Shown: piece after piece, positions 29,094 to 36,163 of the stretch
Layout of the letters: the number at the start of each line of letters is the position of its first letter
How positions within the stretch are numbered: the first letter of the stretch is position 1
Assembly: GCF_030166655.1 (NCBI RefSeq)
Contig: NZ_CP126446.1
Location: forward strand, 620,001 to 684,000
Length of the DNA: 64,000 nucleotides
Source: Pontibacillus chungwhensis
Lineage (GTDB): Bacteria; Bacillota; Bacilli; Bacillales; BH030062
Reading direction: 5' to 3'
Made by a program: the position numbers and the translations under genes
The notes under the pieces: model-generated
Database searches by the model: none
What the model was told of the DNA's origin: nothing
What the model saw: the letters and a program-made list of their open reading frames with translations, nothing else

Positions 29094-29423
29094 ATGGGTT
29101 ACATTTATCTACTAGCTGCCATAGTGACCGAAGTGTTCGGGAGTTCCATGTTGAAATGGTCCACAGTTGAGGGCATTTCAAAACTATGGGGAACGATTGG
29201 AGTAATATCAGGGTTTATGATGGCTCTATTCTTCCTGCAGCTCACTCTTCAGTACCTCCCATTAAATACAGCTTATGCCGTATGGGCTGGTGGGGGAACC
29301 GCGCTCACAGTAGCTATTGGCGCTCTGCTTTTCAAAGAACAAATCAATGGTATGATGATTGCAGGGATACTTTTGATTATAGGTGGGGTCTTCATCCTGA
29401 ATATGGCTAAGGCTGCCCACTAA
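29094..29423 (+). CDS. Small multidrug resistance (SMR) family efflux protein
   Basis: 109 residues with four hydrophobic helices, length typical of EmrE/QacE. The essential membrane Glu13 is in IVTEVFGSS, and the YAVWAGGGTA loop and the last helix LLIIGGVFILN are conserved. It works as a dimer, exchanging protons for cationic compounds; whether the substrates are drugs or guanidinium-type compounds cannot be told. AAAGGGGTGGG supports ATG 29094 over the frame start at 29073, which lies inside the operator. It is in an operon with the next gene. Confidence 0.88.
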   Translation: MGYIYLLAAIVTEVFGSSMLKWSTVEGISKLWGTIGVISGFMMALFFLQLTLQYLPLNTAYAVWAGGGTALTVAIGALLFKEQINGMMIAGILLIIGGVFILNMAKAAH

Positions 29424-29440
29424 TAGATAGAGGGGTCTTT

Positions 29441-29875
29441 ATGAAAGATAACGAGAAAGCTGCTTATTTGCAGCATTTATTTGAGGAATTTTGGAAGAAC
29501 TTAGCGGAAGAGGAAGACCGTTTTAAGAAATACGGTTTATCTTCTACCGTAGAAGTTCTTCTGACCACGGTCATTCGATTGGAACATCCAACGAGTACAG
29601 AAGTTGCTGAAAAACTAGATATATCGAAAAGCGCCGTAAGCCAAATGGTCTCTAAACTTGAGGAGGATTCTTTCTTAAAGAAATATGCAGACAAGAGCGA
29701 TAAACGCGTCCACCGCATTACCCTTGGAGAGAAAGGGAAAGCCTATGCGAAGGATCTTGAGCGGTATGACGACTATTTCTTCCGTCTCCTATCTGAGAGT
29801 TTAAATGAAGAAGAATTAAGCCAAACGGTGAATTCTTTCGAGAAGATCTTACAAGCTATGAACGTCAAAAACTGA
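29441..29875 (+). CDS. MarR-family transcriptional regulator
   Basis: A 144-residue winged-helix regulator. HPTSTEVAEKLDISKSAVSQM is the recognition region (about residues 47-68), and DKSDKRVHRITLGEKG forms the wing. GAGGGGTCTTT precedes ATG 29441, 17 bp behind the SMR gene. It probably represses its own operon through the 31-bp palindrome and is released by an efflux substrate. Terminator follows. Confidence 0.9.
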   Translation: MKDNEKAAYLQHLFEEFWKNLAEEEDRFKKYGLSSTVEVLLTTVIRLEHPTSTEVAEKLDISKSAVSQMVSKLEEDSFLKKYADKSDKRVHRITLGEKGKAYAKDLERYDDYFFRLLSESLNEEELSQTVNSFEKILQAMNVKN

Positions 29876-29898
29876 TTCCTGAATGGAATCAGTTTTTT
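29866..29898 (+). terminator. Terminator of the SMR-marR operon
   Basis: AAACTGATTC and GAATCAGTTT form a 10-bp stem around CTGAATG-type loop bases, followed by TTTT. Confidence 0.85.
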
Positions 29899-30029
29899 TA
29901 TATCCAATTGTTCCGCTCTTCTGCCGCCACTATGATAGGGCGCAGTGGAAAGGAAGGTGTTCCTAATACAGCCTTAGCATTTATCAAACTCACAGCGTCC
30001 TGCATTATGGGCGAATCTTTTCTTTCGAC

Positions 30030-30058
30030 TCATTTTTCCGAAACCTCGTACATAGACT
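30030..30058 (+). promoter_or_regulatory. SigE-like promoter of prkA
   Basis: TCATTTT (30030-30036), 14-bp spacer, CATAGACT (30051-30058). Against the B. subtilis SigE consensus (KMATAWT, 14-15 bp, CATACAHT) this matches 6 of 7 and 7 of 8 positions. prkA belongs to the SigE mother-cell regulon in B. subtilis. No SigA promoter is evident in the same stretch. Confidence 0.6.
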
Positions 30059-30103
30059 GTATTATTCAGTGCTTGCCTAACTTCAACAGGGGAGGTCTTT
30101 TGA

Positions 30104-30553
30104 GTGGATTTCTTAAAAAAGGTGCAAAGTTACAGGGAAGAAGAGGAGAACTTGAAGTGGGAAGGGACATTTGGTGAGTATTTAGACATGCTTCGTGAAC
30201 GTCCGTACCTGGCTCAGTCAGCTCACTCCCGTGTTTATAATATGATTAAACATGCGGGGATCGAAGAGCAAAATGGAAGGGTTCATTATAAGTTTTTTGA
30301 CGATCAGATCTTTGGATTAGAAGAAGCAATGGAGAAACTGGTGGAGGAATATTTCCACCCGGCAGCCAAGCGACTGGATGTTAAGAAACGGATTTTGTTA
30401 TTGATGGGACCAGTCAGCGGTGGTAAATCGACACTTGTTACGTTGTTAAAACGTGGTTTAGAGCGATTCTCTCATACAGATGAAGGGGCAGTTTACGCCA
30501 TTAAAGGTTGTCCGATGCATGAGGATGCATGCATTTCCTTAAACACCCATTAA
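30104..30553 (+). pseudogene. prkA: prkA, 5' part, interrupted by prophage insertion
   Basis: Codons 1-141 match the N-terminus of PrkA, an AAA+ protein (called a serine kinase, also described as Lon-like protease) active early in sporulation and about 631 residues in B. subtilis. GTG 30104 follows GGGGAGG with 8-bp spacing. Recognisable stretches include KWEGTFGEYLDMLRERP, LLLMGPVSGGKSTLVTLLKR (Walker A) and AIKGCPMHED. After HED the expected PLHLIPH is replaced by ACISLNTH and a stop, so identity ends at about 30526. The remaining roughly 490 codons should lie beyond the far prophage end. The frame is otherwise intact with no decay, suggesting the split is recent or reversible. Confidence 0.88.
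30511..30545. other. Probable attL junction of the prophage
   Basis: PrkA coding identity stops at 30524-30526 (GAT of HED). The junction area has short repeated words: GATGCATGAGGATGCATGCA at 30514-30533 contains GATGCAT twice and the palindrome ATGCAT. Serine integrases recombine at a 2-bp core within dissimilar flanks, so no long direct repeat is expected. The exact crossover cannot be fixed without attR. Confidence 0.6.
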
Positions 30554-30566
30554 AATAGAAAACGGA

Positions 30567-32021
30567 TTACCTGAATTGGTAATCCGTAATCTCAAGCACA
30601 GCTGGCTCAGCATTCTTGCCGGTTCGTGCTTTTTTTATGATATCTATGGTGACGGACTCGAAAATGGTTTGGATGGCAATTTTCTTGTCTTCAAATGACA
30701 TTTGAGGGTAGGTTTCCTTGATATTCTGTAGAACAAGCATTACATCTTCTTCGCTTGCTACTTCCGATACTTCTTCCTTTAGCATTTTCATTAGATCCTC
30801 CTCAGTGGATCGAGCATTCTCTAGTATATCTTTATAACGTTTCTTATCAATATCGCCCTCTAGATACATTTCTTCAGCGCGCTCACGTTTCAACTTAACC
30901 TTCTCAAGTTCATTCTCAATATGTTCTTTATCCACTTCTGGATCAGCATTAGAAGTCTCTTTCGATGGTTGGAAGTTATCAATGGATACTGTTAGTGCAT
31001 TGAAGAAGGTTTCTTCTAGCGTGTTTTCAGCAATAACAGGTTGATCACAAATACCAAACTTAAACCGTCCCTGGCATTTGTAGAATCTATGGACCGTGTT
31101 GTTTTTTCTTTTCTTACTACTACCCGTTAAGCTTTTACCGCATTTTCCACACTTTCCGATACCTGAGAATGGATAGGGGGTGTTTGCTTTAAAGGCCATT
31201 TTACTTCTGTTCTTCATAATTAAAGCTACCTCTTTAAAATCTTCCTCTTCAATAAGAGGTTCAAAGTCCTCTTGCTGGATAGGGGTAATAATATCTTCTC
31301 CAGTCAATTTCCCTTTAGCTAGACTTCGATGATTCCAACGAACTTGTCCAATGTAAATAGGATTGCGAAGCAAATAACGAACAGAGAAGTCACTCCAAAT
31401 CTCTCCCTTTTTCGTCTTGACTCCACGCTTGTTAAGTTGCTTAGCAATGTATTGAGAACCATGTGTGAGTGCTTTCTTAAAGATATATTTAACCCATTGA
31501 GCTTCATCATGATTTATTACAAGTTTACCTTCTATAATGTCATAACCATAGGGGGCAGGAGCTCCATTTCGATAGCCATTTTCACTACGGCTCATCATGT
31601 TTTCGAAAACACGTTCAGCTGTCTGCTCACGTTCCCATTGAGCCATAGCTGCAACCAGTGTAATAAATAAACGACCAGCAGCAGTAGTGGTGTCATAAAC
31701 CTCCGTCGCTGACTTAAACTTTACATCATGTTTCTCCATAAGTTTTAACAGCTTATGAAGGTCAGACACTGATCGGATGAATCTGTCCAAACGATAAACA
31801 AGCAGAACATCAAATTTCTCAGACTCGATGTCCTCAATCAACTGTTGCATTCCTGGACGTTTAAGGTCTTTAGCCGAGAAACCATCATCTACGTAGTCCT
31901 CAACACACGTCCACCCTTGAGAGGTGATGTAAGCATTAAGGCGCTCGTTCTGAGTTTCCAAACTGACACCTTTTTCAACTTGCATAATTGTTGAAACACG
32001 TCTGTATTTAGCTGCTCTCAT
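30567..32021 (-). CDS. Large serine recombinase (prophage integrase)
   Basis: 484 residues. The N-terminal resolvase domain (about 1-150) has the nucleophile Ser10 in YRRVS and the YRLDRFIRSVSDL catalytic block. The recombinase domain is about 155-260, the zinc-ribbon domain has CGKCGKSL and later C-x(9)-C (CQGRFKFGICDQ), and a long coiled coil spans about 365-440, as in SpoIVCA/SprA and phiC31-type integrases. The start is ATG 32021, 7 bp after GGAGGT; earlier in-frame GTG/ATG codons overlap the ribosome binding site. It ends 13 bp from the broken prkA frame, the normal place beside an att site. Confidence 0.95.
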   Translation of the reverse strand: MRAAKYRRVSTIMQVEKGVSLETQNERLNAYITSQGWTCVEDYVDDGFSAKDLKRPGMQQLIEDIESEKFDVLLVYRLDRFIRSVSDLHKLLKLMEKHDVKFKSATEVYDTTTAAGRLFITLVAAMAQWEREQTAERVFENMMSRSENGYRNGAPAPYGYDIIEGKLVINHDEAQWVKYIFKKALTHGSQYIAKQLNKRGVKTKKGEIWSDFSVRYLLRNPIYIGQVRWNHRSLAKGKLTGEDIITPIQQEDFEPLIEEEDFKEVALIMKNRSKMAFKANTPYPFSGIGKCGKCGKSLTGSSKKRKNNTVHRFYKCQGRFKFGICDQPVIAENTLEETFFNALTVSIDNFQPSKETSNADPEVDKEHIENELEKVKLKRERAEEMYLEGDIDKKRYKDILENARSTEEDLMKMLKEEVSEVASEEDVMLVLQNIKETYPQMSFEDKKIAIQTIFESVTIDIIKKARTGKNAEPAVLEITDYQFR

Positions 32022-32087
32022 GTTCATCACCTCCGTTAAATAATGTTACCTATATTATATAGAGCGTGAGCCTGTTAGTTCAACGAC

Positions 32088-32594
32088 TTATCCCAGGGAA
32101 CAAAAACCATTTCTCACAATTTCCTCCCATACCATCTTACCCAGGTATTGTTTTTCTAAATGTTGAAGTCTTTGGTTGGCAAAAGTATGTGTGACACCAA
32201 ATGTTTCAGCTATAAGTTCAACGGCTTCACAACGACGCTCTGGAAGATCTAATTTAAGTAACATGAAAGTAGGTACACAAAAGTGAAGAGCAAAATTCCT
32301 AGCTTGCCATTCTTGTTTCAGACGGTATGTGTTAGCCATAAAAAGCTGATTTCCCGCATGCCAAAGAACATGGCAGATTTCATGACCGAAGCTTTCCCAT
32401 TGTTCTTCAGGTGTATCATGAATTTGCAAATGAATGGAGTTTCCAGATCGAAAGGGTCCATGCTCTCCAATATTCAGATCTACTTTTAAAGAGGATGATA
32501 TATAACCTAGCTCCATATCAAACGGGCAATGGATCCCCATAGCTGTGTATAGTTCTTTGATTTGATCTTCTAACCTTGTGTATTCGTACTTCAA
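32088..32594 (-). CDS. ImmA/IrrE-family metallopeptidase
   Basis: A 168-residue predicted zinc protease. HEICH at residues 71-75 is the HExxH site, and the downstream EWQARNFALHF carries the family's third ligand region. In ICEBs1 ImmA cleaves the ImmR repressor to switch on the element. Here it lies between repressor and recombinase in the same orientation, so it is the likely anti-repressor. A candidate LexA-like motif lies in the 190-bp gap upstream. Confidence 0.88.
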   Translation of the reverse strand: MKYEYTRLEDQIKELYTAMGIHCPFDMELGYISSSLKVDLNIGEHGPFRSGNSIHLQIHDTPEEQWESFGHEICHVLWHAGNQLFMANTYRLKQEWQARNFALHFCVPTFMLLKLDLPERRCEAVELIAETFGVTHTFANQRLQHLEKQYLGKMVWEEIVRNGFCSLG

Positions 32595-32785
32595 TAAAGA
32601 ATCCTCCCACTTGTAACAAAACTATTTATGAACTGGAAAAGCCTTGTTATTTTATCAGGCTTTAGATAATTCTACTAAATAATTGAATTGCTATCCACTT
32701 CCAATTAGGAGAAAAAATAGAACAAATGTTCTTTTTTGGGTGAAAAATAAGACCAATAGGATTATAAGTTTATTTATAACCCTTA
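32595..32785 (-). promoter_or_regulatory. Repressor-immA gap with GAAC-N4-GTTC palindrome
   Basis: No gene. GAACAAATGTTC (32720-32731) matches the core of a Gram-positive LexA/SOS box. Because AAAAAA and TTTTTT flank it, the same bases form a terminator-like hairpin for the repressor transcript on the minus strand. The two readings cannot be separated here. Confidence 0.4.
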
Positions 32786-33181
32786 TTAGTCATCTTTTCT
32801 TTTCTTAGCTTTTTCTCGAACCCATTCGAAGTGATTTTTAATTTCTTCTATATCTTCACGCGTGAGGTCTTTCCATGAGTTAAGATCATAAAAGCTAAGA
32901 TCCATATCTTGCATGTTATTATCTATAAGGTATTGTTTGAGTTCCTCAAGGGGATCAAAGGCATCTTTCACCTCACTAGATTCTGCGTAGGATCTCCCCA
33001 GGATAAAGTCAGTACTAACATTATAGAAGTTAGCTATCTTATTTAGTGTTTCATAATCTGGATTTCTTTTTCCTAACTCGTAATGAGCGTAAGTTCCTCG
33101 ACTAATATTCAGTTTTTCAGCAAGCTCTCCTTGCGTAAGTTTTTCCCTCTGTCTCAAATATTTAAGCTTTTGACCAATCAT
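32786..33181 (-). CDS. XRE-family phage repressor (CI-like)
   Basis: 131 residues. The helix-turn-helix (LTQGELAEKLNISRGTYAHYELGKRNPD) occupies about residues 15-45; the remainder is an acidic-basic helical tail without a LexA-type peptidase domain, consistent with removal by ImmA rather than self-cleavage. ATG 33181 is chosen since AAAGGAAG lies 7 bp before it; the frame extends upstream into the operator region without a ribosome binding site. Divergent from the Cro-like gene across four operators. Confidence 0.88.
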   Translation of the reverse strand: MIGQKLKYLRQREKLTQGELAEKLNISRGTYAHYELGKRNPDYETLNKIANFYNVSTDFILGRSYAESSEVKDAFDPLEELKQYLIDNNMQDMDLSFYDLNSWKDLTREDIEEIKNHFEWVREKAKKRKDD

Positions 33182-33266
33182 CAAAGCACTTCCTTTAGTT
33201 AATATATTGATCATGTTTTGTTAAAAATGTATTTTTATATATTTTATAAACTATTTATATTATAAA

Positions 33267-33371
33267 GTAGCAATTTGCTACATGAAATAAATGTAGCAAA
33301 AAAGTACATGTTTGTGTTGACAGTTGCGTATTACTACATTATACTTTGGTTATACAGTCGCAAATCGCTGC
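33267..33371. promoter_or_regulatory. Four 15-bp operator-like sites between repressor and cro
   Basis: O1 GTAGCAATTTGCTAC (33267-33281, perfect palindrome), O2 GTAGCAAAAAAGTAC (33293-33307), O3 GTTGCGTATTACTAC (33323-33337), O4 GTCGCAAATCGCTGC (33357-33371). Centre spacings are 26, 30 and 34 bp. All four share the pattern GTNGC...CTAC-like ends. O1 sits over the leftward ATTATA (-10 on minus, 33264-33259), and O3 fills the spacer of the rightward promoter. Confidence 0.75.
33317..33345 (+). promoter_or_regulatory. Rightward early promoter (PR)
   Basis: TTGACA (33317-33322), 17 bp, TATACT (33340-33345), with operator O3 in the spacer and O4 downstream. Confidence 0.8.
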
Positions 33372-33387
33372 AAAAGGTGGTGAGTAA

Positions 33388-33627
33388 ATGAACCAACGAA
33401 TGTGGCTAAGTAAAATAAGAAAAAAGAAAGAATTAACGCAATTAGAGGTAGCAAAACAATCCAATATTGGGAGAGCATATTATACTCAAATTGAGAATGG
33501 AATCAGAAACCCTAGCGTTTCTGTAGCAAAAAAAATTGCCTCAACTCTAGACTTTGAATGGTCGATTTTTTTGAAGAACAATGTAGCGATTTGGAACAAA
33601 AAGGGCCGGGACAAGCCATTTAACTAA
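33388..33627 (+). CDS. XRE-family Cro-like regulator
   Basis: 79 residues, essentially one helix-turn-helix (LTQLEVAKQSNIGRAYYTQIENGIRNPS). First gene of the rightward transcript, with AAAGGTGGTGAGTAA before ATG 33388. It probably competes with the repressor for the four operators to favour lytic or excision genes. Confidence 0.82.
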   Translation: MNQRMWLSKIRKKKELTQLEVAKQSNIGRAYYTQIENGIRNPSVSVAKKIASTLDFEWSIFLKNNVAIWNKKGRDKPFN

Positions 33628-33699
33628 CTCGAACAGAAGTAACTTTTTATGGATAGTCTGAGGGGGCTTGCTCATAAACATGTGTAAAGGAGTGATTTC

Positions 33700-33852
33700 A
33701 TGAAAATCGTTTTAAACGAAGAGCAAACGCAAAAGTTTTTCCAAGCGCTTTACCCTTCAGCTGTTCGGATAGCGGCCGAAAAGCGCAAACGAGAACGTGA
33801 GCAAGAAGAACAGGAATCCACTTCAAATACCTCTGAGAAATCAGCATCATGA
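33700..33852 (+). CDS. Small phage protein, basic-acidic helix
   Basis: 50 residues starting at ATG 33700 after AAAGGAGTGATTTC. MKIVLNEEQTQKFFQALYPS leads into a highly charged helix (EKRKREREQEEQE) and a serine-rich end. Unrecognised; clean ribosome binding site and position in the early operon support it. Confidence 0.6.
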   Translation: MKIVLNEEQTQKFFQALYPSAVRIAAEKRKREREQEEQESTSNTSEKSAS

Positions 33853-33916
33853 ATCTGTTTAATGCCATTATATCGAATCACAAGATTTGTGAGGGTAAAA
33901 AAAGGAGGTAATTCTG

Positions 33917-34435
33917 GTGCCAATTGGTAAAGCACTTCAGAATGCTAGGAAACAATGTGGGGATAGTCAAACGAATTTGAGTATGGAAGCGAATTGTTCA
34001 AGAGAGACGATTTCTGCTTACGAGAACGGAAGAGCAAAAGTTCCATCTGATATCTTCCAACATGCTTTAGAGAAGTATCAAGATTTAGATATGGTGATGG
34101 AAGCTGCCGCCGATTACTTCGGTCCTTATTTCTTTCCTCAATTAAATGGAGATAACGTCGATCATCATCCTTCTTCTGTATTAATGAAGTCAGAGGAAGA
34201 ATTAGAAGAAGCGTTAGTTGCAGTGAAGAAAGCAAAGAAAATCATGCTCAAGCCAGGTTCATCCATATCAGACGTAGAACGCCGGGAGCTTGAAGAAATC
34301 GCTCAGGAGTATATTGAATCTATGACTTGCGGTTGGGTGTTCTTACGAGCTCTGGAACCATACGGATTACATTATACCAAACTGTTAGAAAATCATAACC
34401 GAGAGATGATCGCAAAAGGTTATGTGGTGAGGTAG
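33917..34435 (+). CDS. Helix-turn-helix (XRE-like) early phage regulator
   Basis: 172 residues from GTG 33917 after AAAGGAGGTAATTCT. The N-terminal 60 residues (KALQNARKQCGDSQTNLSME, SRETISAYENGRAKVP) are an XRE-type DNA-binding domain; the remainder is helical and acidic with no recognised fold. Probably an early gene regulator. Confidence 0.72.
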   Translation: MPIGKALQNARKQCGDSQTNLSMEANCSRETISAYENGRAKVPSDIFQHALEKYQDLDMVMEAAADYFGPYFFPQLNGDNVDHHPSSVLMKSEEELEEALVAVKKAKKIMLKPGSSISDVERRELEEIAQEYIESMTCGWVFLRALEPYGLHYTKLLENHNREMIAKGYVVR

Positions 34436-34465
34436 CTCAATAAAATTCAGAAAAGGAGCATTGTT

Positions 34466-34720
34466 ATGACAGAGGAAGAAAATCACAAAATCATTTCTGC
34501 TATCGCAAATCAAATCGAAGCTTCAGATGAAATTGCCCGAGATGTGAGGGATTCAATTCTCTTTGGAAGTCTTGATTGGATTGTAGAGAGAGCGTTAAAT
34601 ACAGGAGAAAAAATTGACCCAAAGACGATTATAGATGCTATGGAGCATGCGGTTGAATTTGGGTTAAAGGAGAAAGCGAGGAAAGAATCTTGCAATACGT
34701 CCAATACGCAAGCCGGTTGA
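34466..34720 (+). CDS. Hypothetical early phage protein
   Basis: 84 residues, mostly helical and acidic, after AAAAGGAGCATTGTT. No known motif. Its stop overlaps an in-frame ATG of the next small frame (TGATG). Confidence 0.55.
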   Translation: MTEEENHKIISAIANQIEASDEIARDVRDSILFGSLDWIVERALNTGEKIDPKTIIDAMEHAVEFGLKEKARKESCNTSNTQAG

Positions 34721-34848
34721 TGAAGGCGGGAGAGGCTAATGCATTAATTAAACAAGCTTTAGCCAATCGAAACCTAGTTGATCAAGCCGACCACTTTGTT
34801 AAATCACTAAATAAAACACAAAAAAAGGCAGCCAGCAAAGCCTGCTGA
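34690..34848 (+). CDS. Small early phage protein (52 or 42 residues)
   Basis: Either TTG 34690 after GAGGAAAG gives 52 residues, or ATG 34720 (overlapping the previous stop) gives 42. The sequence MKAGEANALIKQALANRNLV continues with a basic C-terminus (KKAASKAC). Its last codons coincide with the 34821-34853 hairpin. Unknown function. Confidence 0.45.
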   Translation: MQYVQYASRLMKAGEANALIKQALANRNLVDQADHFVKSLNKTQKKAASKAC

Positions 34849-34853
34849 CTACC
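34821..34853 (-). terminator. Minus-strand intrinsic terminator
   Basis: On the minus strand GGTAGTCAGC and GCTGGCTGCC form a 10-bp stem (two G-U) followed by TTTTTT. It would end a transcript coming from 34860-35070. Confidence 0.5.
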
Positions 34854-34892
34854 AACAACGTCTAGATTCATAATATCACTAAATGTATTAAA

Positions 34893-35045
34893 GGGCAAGT
34901 AGTCTTGCCCTCATGAATAGGGGCCCTTCCTTTCCTCCCAGATACGGAAGGTTGAAATGCCGAATTGCTCCTGTTCATGAGGGTGTGACTAAGCACCTTC
35001 GAGCATAAGAAAAGACCGCACTGGTATGCGGTCCCTCGAAAAAAC
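34893..35045. ncRNA. Structured non-coding region, candidate small RNA or leader
   Basis: A 225-bp gap without a gene holds nested inverted repeats: GGGCAAG/CTTGCCC (34893-34910), CCCTCATGAA (34908-34917) with TTCATGAGGG (34974-34983), CCTTCC/GGAAGG (34925-34951), GGTG/CACC (34982-34997), and GACCGCA/TGCGGTC (35014-35033) within TTCGAG/CTCGAA. Read on the minus strand the last hairpin is followed by TCTTTTCTT, like a terminator. Strand and function are undetermined. Confidence 0.45.
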
Positions 35046-35075
35046 TTTTATTAATCATATTATACCACAAAAGGG

Positions 35076-35276
35076 GTGAGATTACTTCTGGACAAGCGTG
35101 AATTCCCTATTCCGCACTGTTATTTGTGGATGACCAAAGATGCCCCTAACAGACGCGATCTGTTCGTTAGCTACGTTATAGGTTACTTGAGAAGCGTAGA
35201 ACCTGAATGGCGGCTAGCTGAGATCAAGGGCATGAAAGCTGTTTGTGTAAAAAGAATAAAGGAGGGTGGAGATTAA
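35076..35276 (+). CDS. Hypothetical early phage protein
   Basis: 66 residues. GTG 35076 is given as start, but AAGGGG lies only a few bases before it, so a later non-ATG start is possible. KREFPIPHCYLWMTKDAP and a short RSVEPEWRLAEIKG segment look like a small globular fold. The next gene starts right after its stop. Confidence 0.5.
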   Translation: MRLLLDKREFPIPHCYLWMTKDAPNRRDLFVSYVIGYLRSVEPEWRLAEIKGMKAVCVKRIKEGGD

Positions 35277-36152
35277 ATGGCTAGACCATACAAAGAAGGT
35301 ATTGACTACTTCCCACTCGATGTAGATATGGACCAGGACGACAAGGTAGCCATTATCGAAGCTAAACATGGGATAGAAGGTTTTGCGGTTTTAATGAAGC
35401 TCTTAATGAAAGTGTACAAGGAAGGTTACTACTACGAATGGAATGAACGCGAGCAATTACTATTCTCTAGAAGAGTTAATGTCAACATTAACTCAGTAAA
35501 AGAGATTGTCGCTGATTGCATCGAGGAAAATTTGTTCAATAAAGACGTGTACGCACAATATGCAGTCCTTACCAGTAAAGGGGTTCAGAGCCGATACTTA
35601 GAGGCTGTAAAACGTAGAAAAGAGGTTCGTTTTAAAGAGGAATACTTCCTTTTACAGGACTTTGAACATATTATTGGCAACTCTAAGACAGCAATAATAC
35701 TAACTAAACCCAACGGAAAGGAAGTTAATGTTAACAATAACTCAAAAAATGATAACAGTAATCCACAAAGTAAAGTAAAGGAAAGTAGAGTAAAGGAAAG
35801 TAAAGAAGAGGAGAGTAAAGCAGAAGAAGAAGAAGAAGATAACGGCCGAAACTCTCAGAATCCGTTCACATTCTTCGAGAATTGCTTCGGTCCTCTGAAC
35901 CATGTAACGACTGAAAAGATAGATCAATGGATTGACGATCTTGGAGAAGAGCTAGTTATAAAGGCAATGGATAAGGCTGCATTAGCAAACAAAACCTTCC
36001 CATATGCCAACTCTATTTTAAATAGCTGGTACCACGGCAATGTGAGGACATTGGCAGATGTTGAAGCTGAGGAGAAGCAATTTGCTAGAAAGAGAGAAGG
36101 TCCATCCTCCAATGTAACGCCTATGCCGAGTCGTTACCAAAATGCATTCTAG
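35277..36152 (+). CDS. Phage replisome organiser, DUF4373 plus DnaD-like domain
   Basis: A 291-residue protein expected to bind the phage origin and recruit the helicase loader encoded next. The N-terminal domain (about 1-125, MARPYKEGIDYFPLDVDM) is the DUF4373/Lin1244-type winged helix, and the C-terminal 195-270 part (NPFTFFENCFGPL, PYANSILNSWYHGN) is DnaD/DnaB_2-like. A Lys/Glu linker of repeated KVKES-type units joins them (35770-35850, low-complexity DNA). Phage origins often lie inside such genes, and this AGTAAAG repeat block is a candidate. Confidence 0.82.
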   Translation: MARPYKEGIDYFPLDVDMDQDDKVAIIEAKHGIEGFAVLMKLLMKVYKEGYYYEWNEREQLLFSRRVNVNINSVKEIVADCIEENLFNKDVYAQYAVLTSKGVQSRYLEAVKRRKEVRFKEEYFLLQDFEHIIGNSKTAIILTKPNGKEVNVNNNSKNDNSNPQSKVKESRVKESKEEESKAEEEEEDNGRNSQNPFTFFENCFGPLNHVTTEKIDQWIDDLGEELVIKAMDKAALANKTFPYANSILNSWYHGNVRTLADVEAEEKQFARKREGPSSNVTPMPSRYQNAF

Positions 36153-36163
36153 GAGGGTGAATG

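Noticed and set aside
29908-30177. 89-codon plus-strand frame before prkA
   Set aside because: It covers the SigE-like promoter and the prkA ribosome binding site in another frame; composition is not protein-like.
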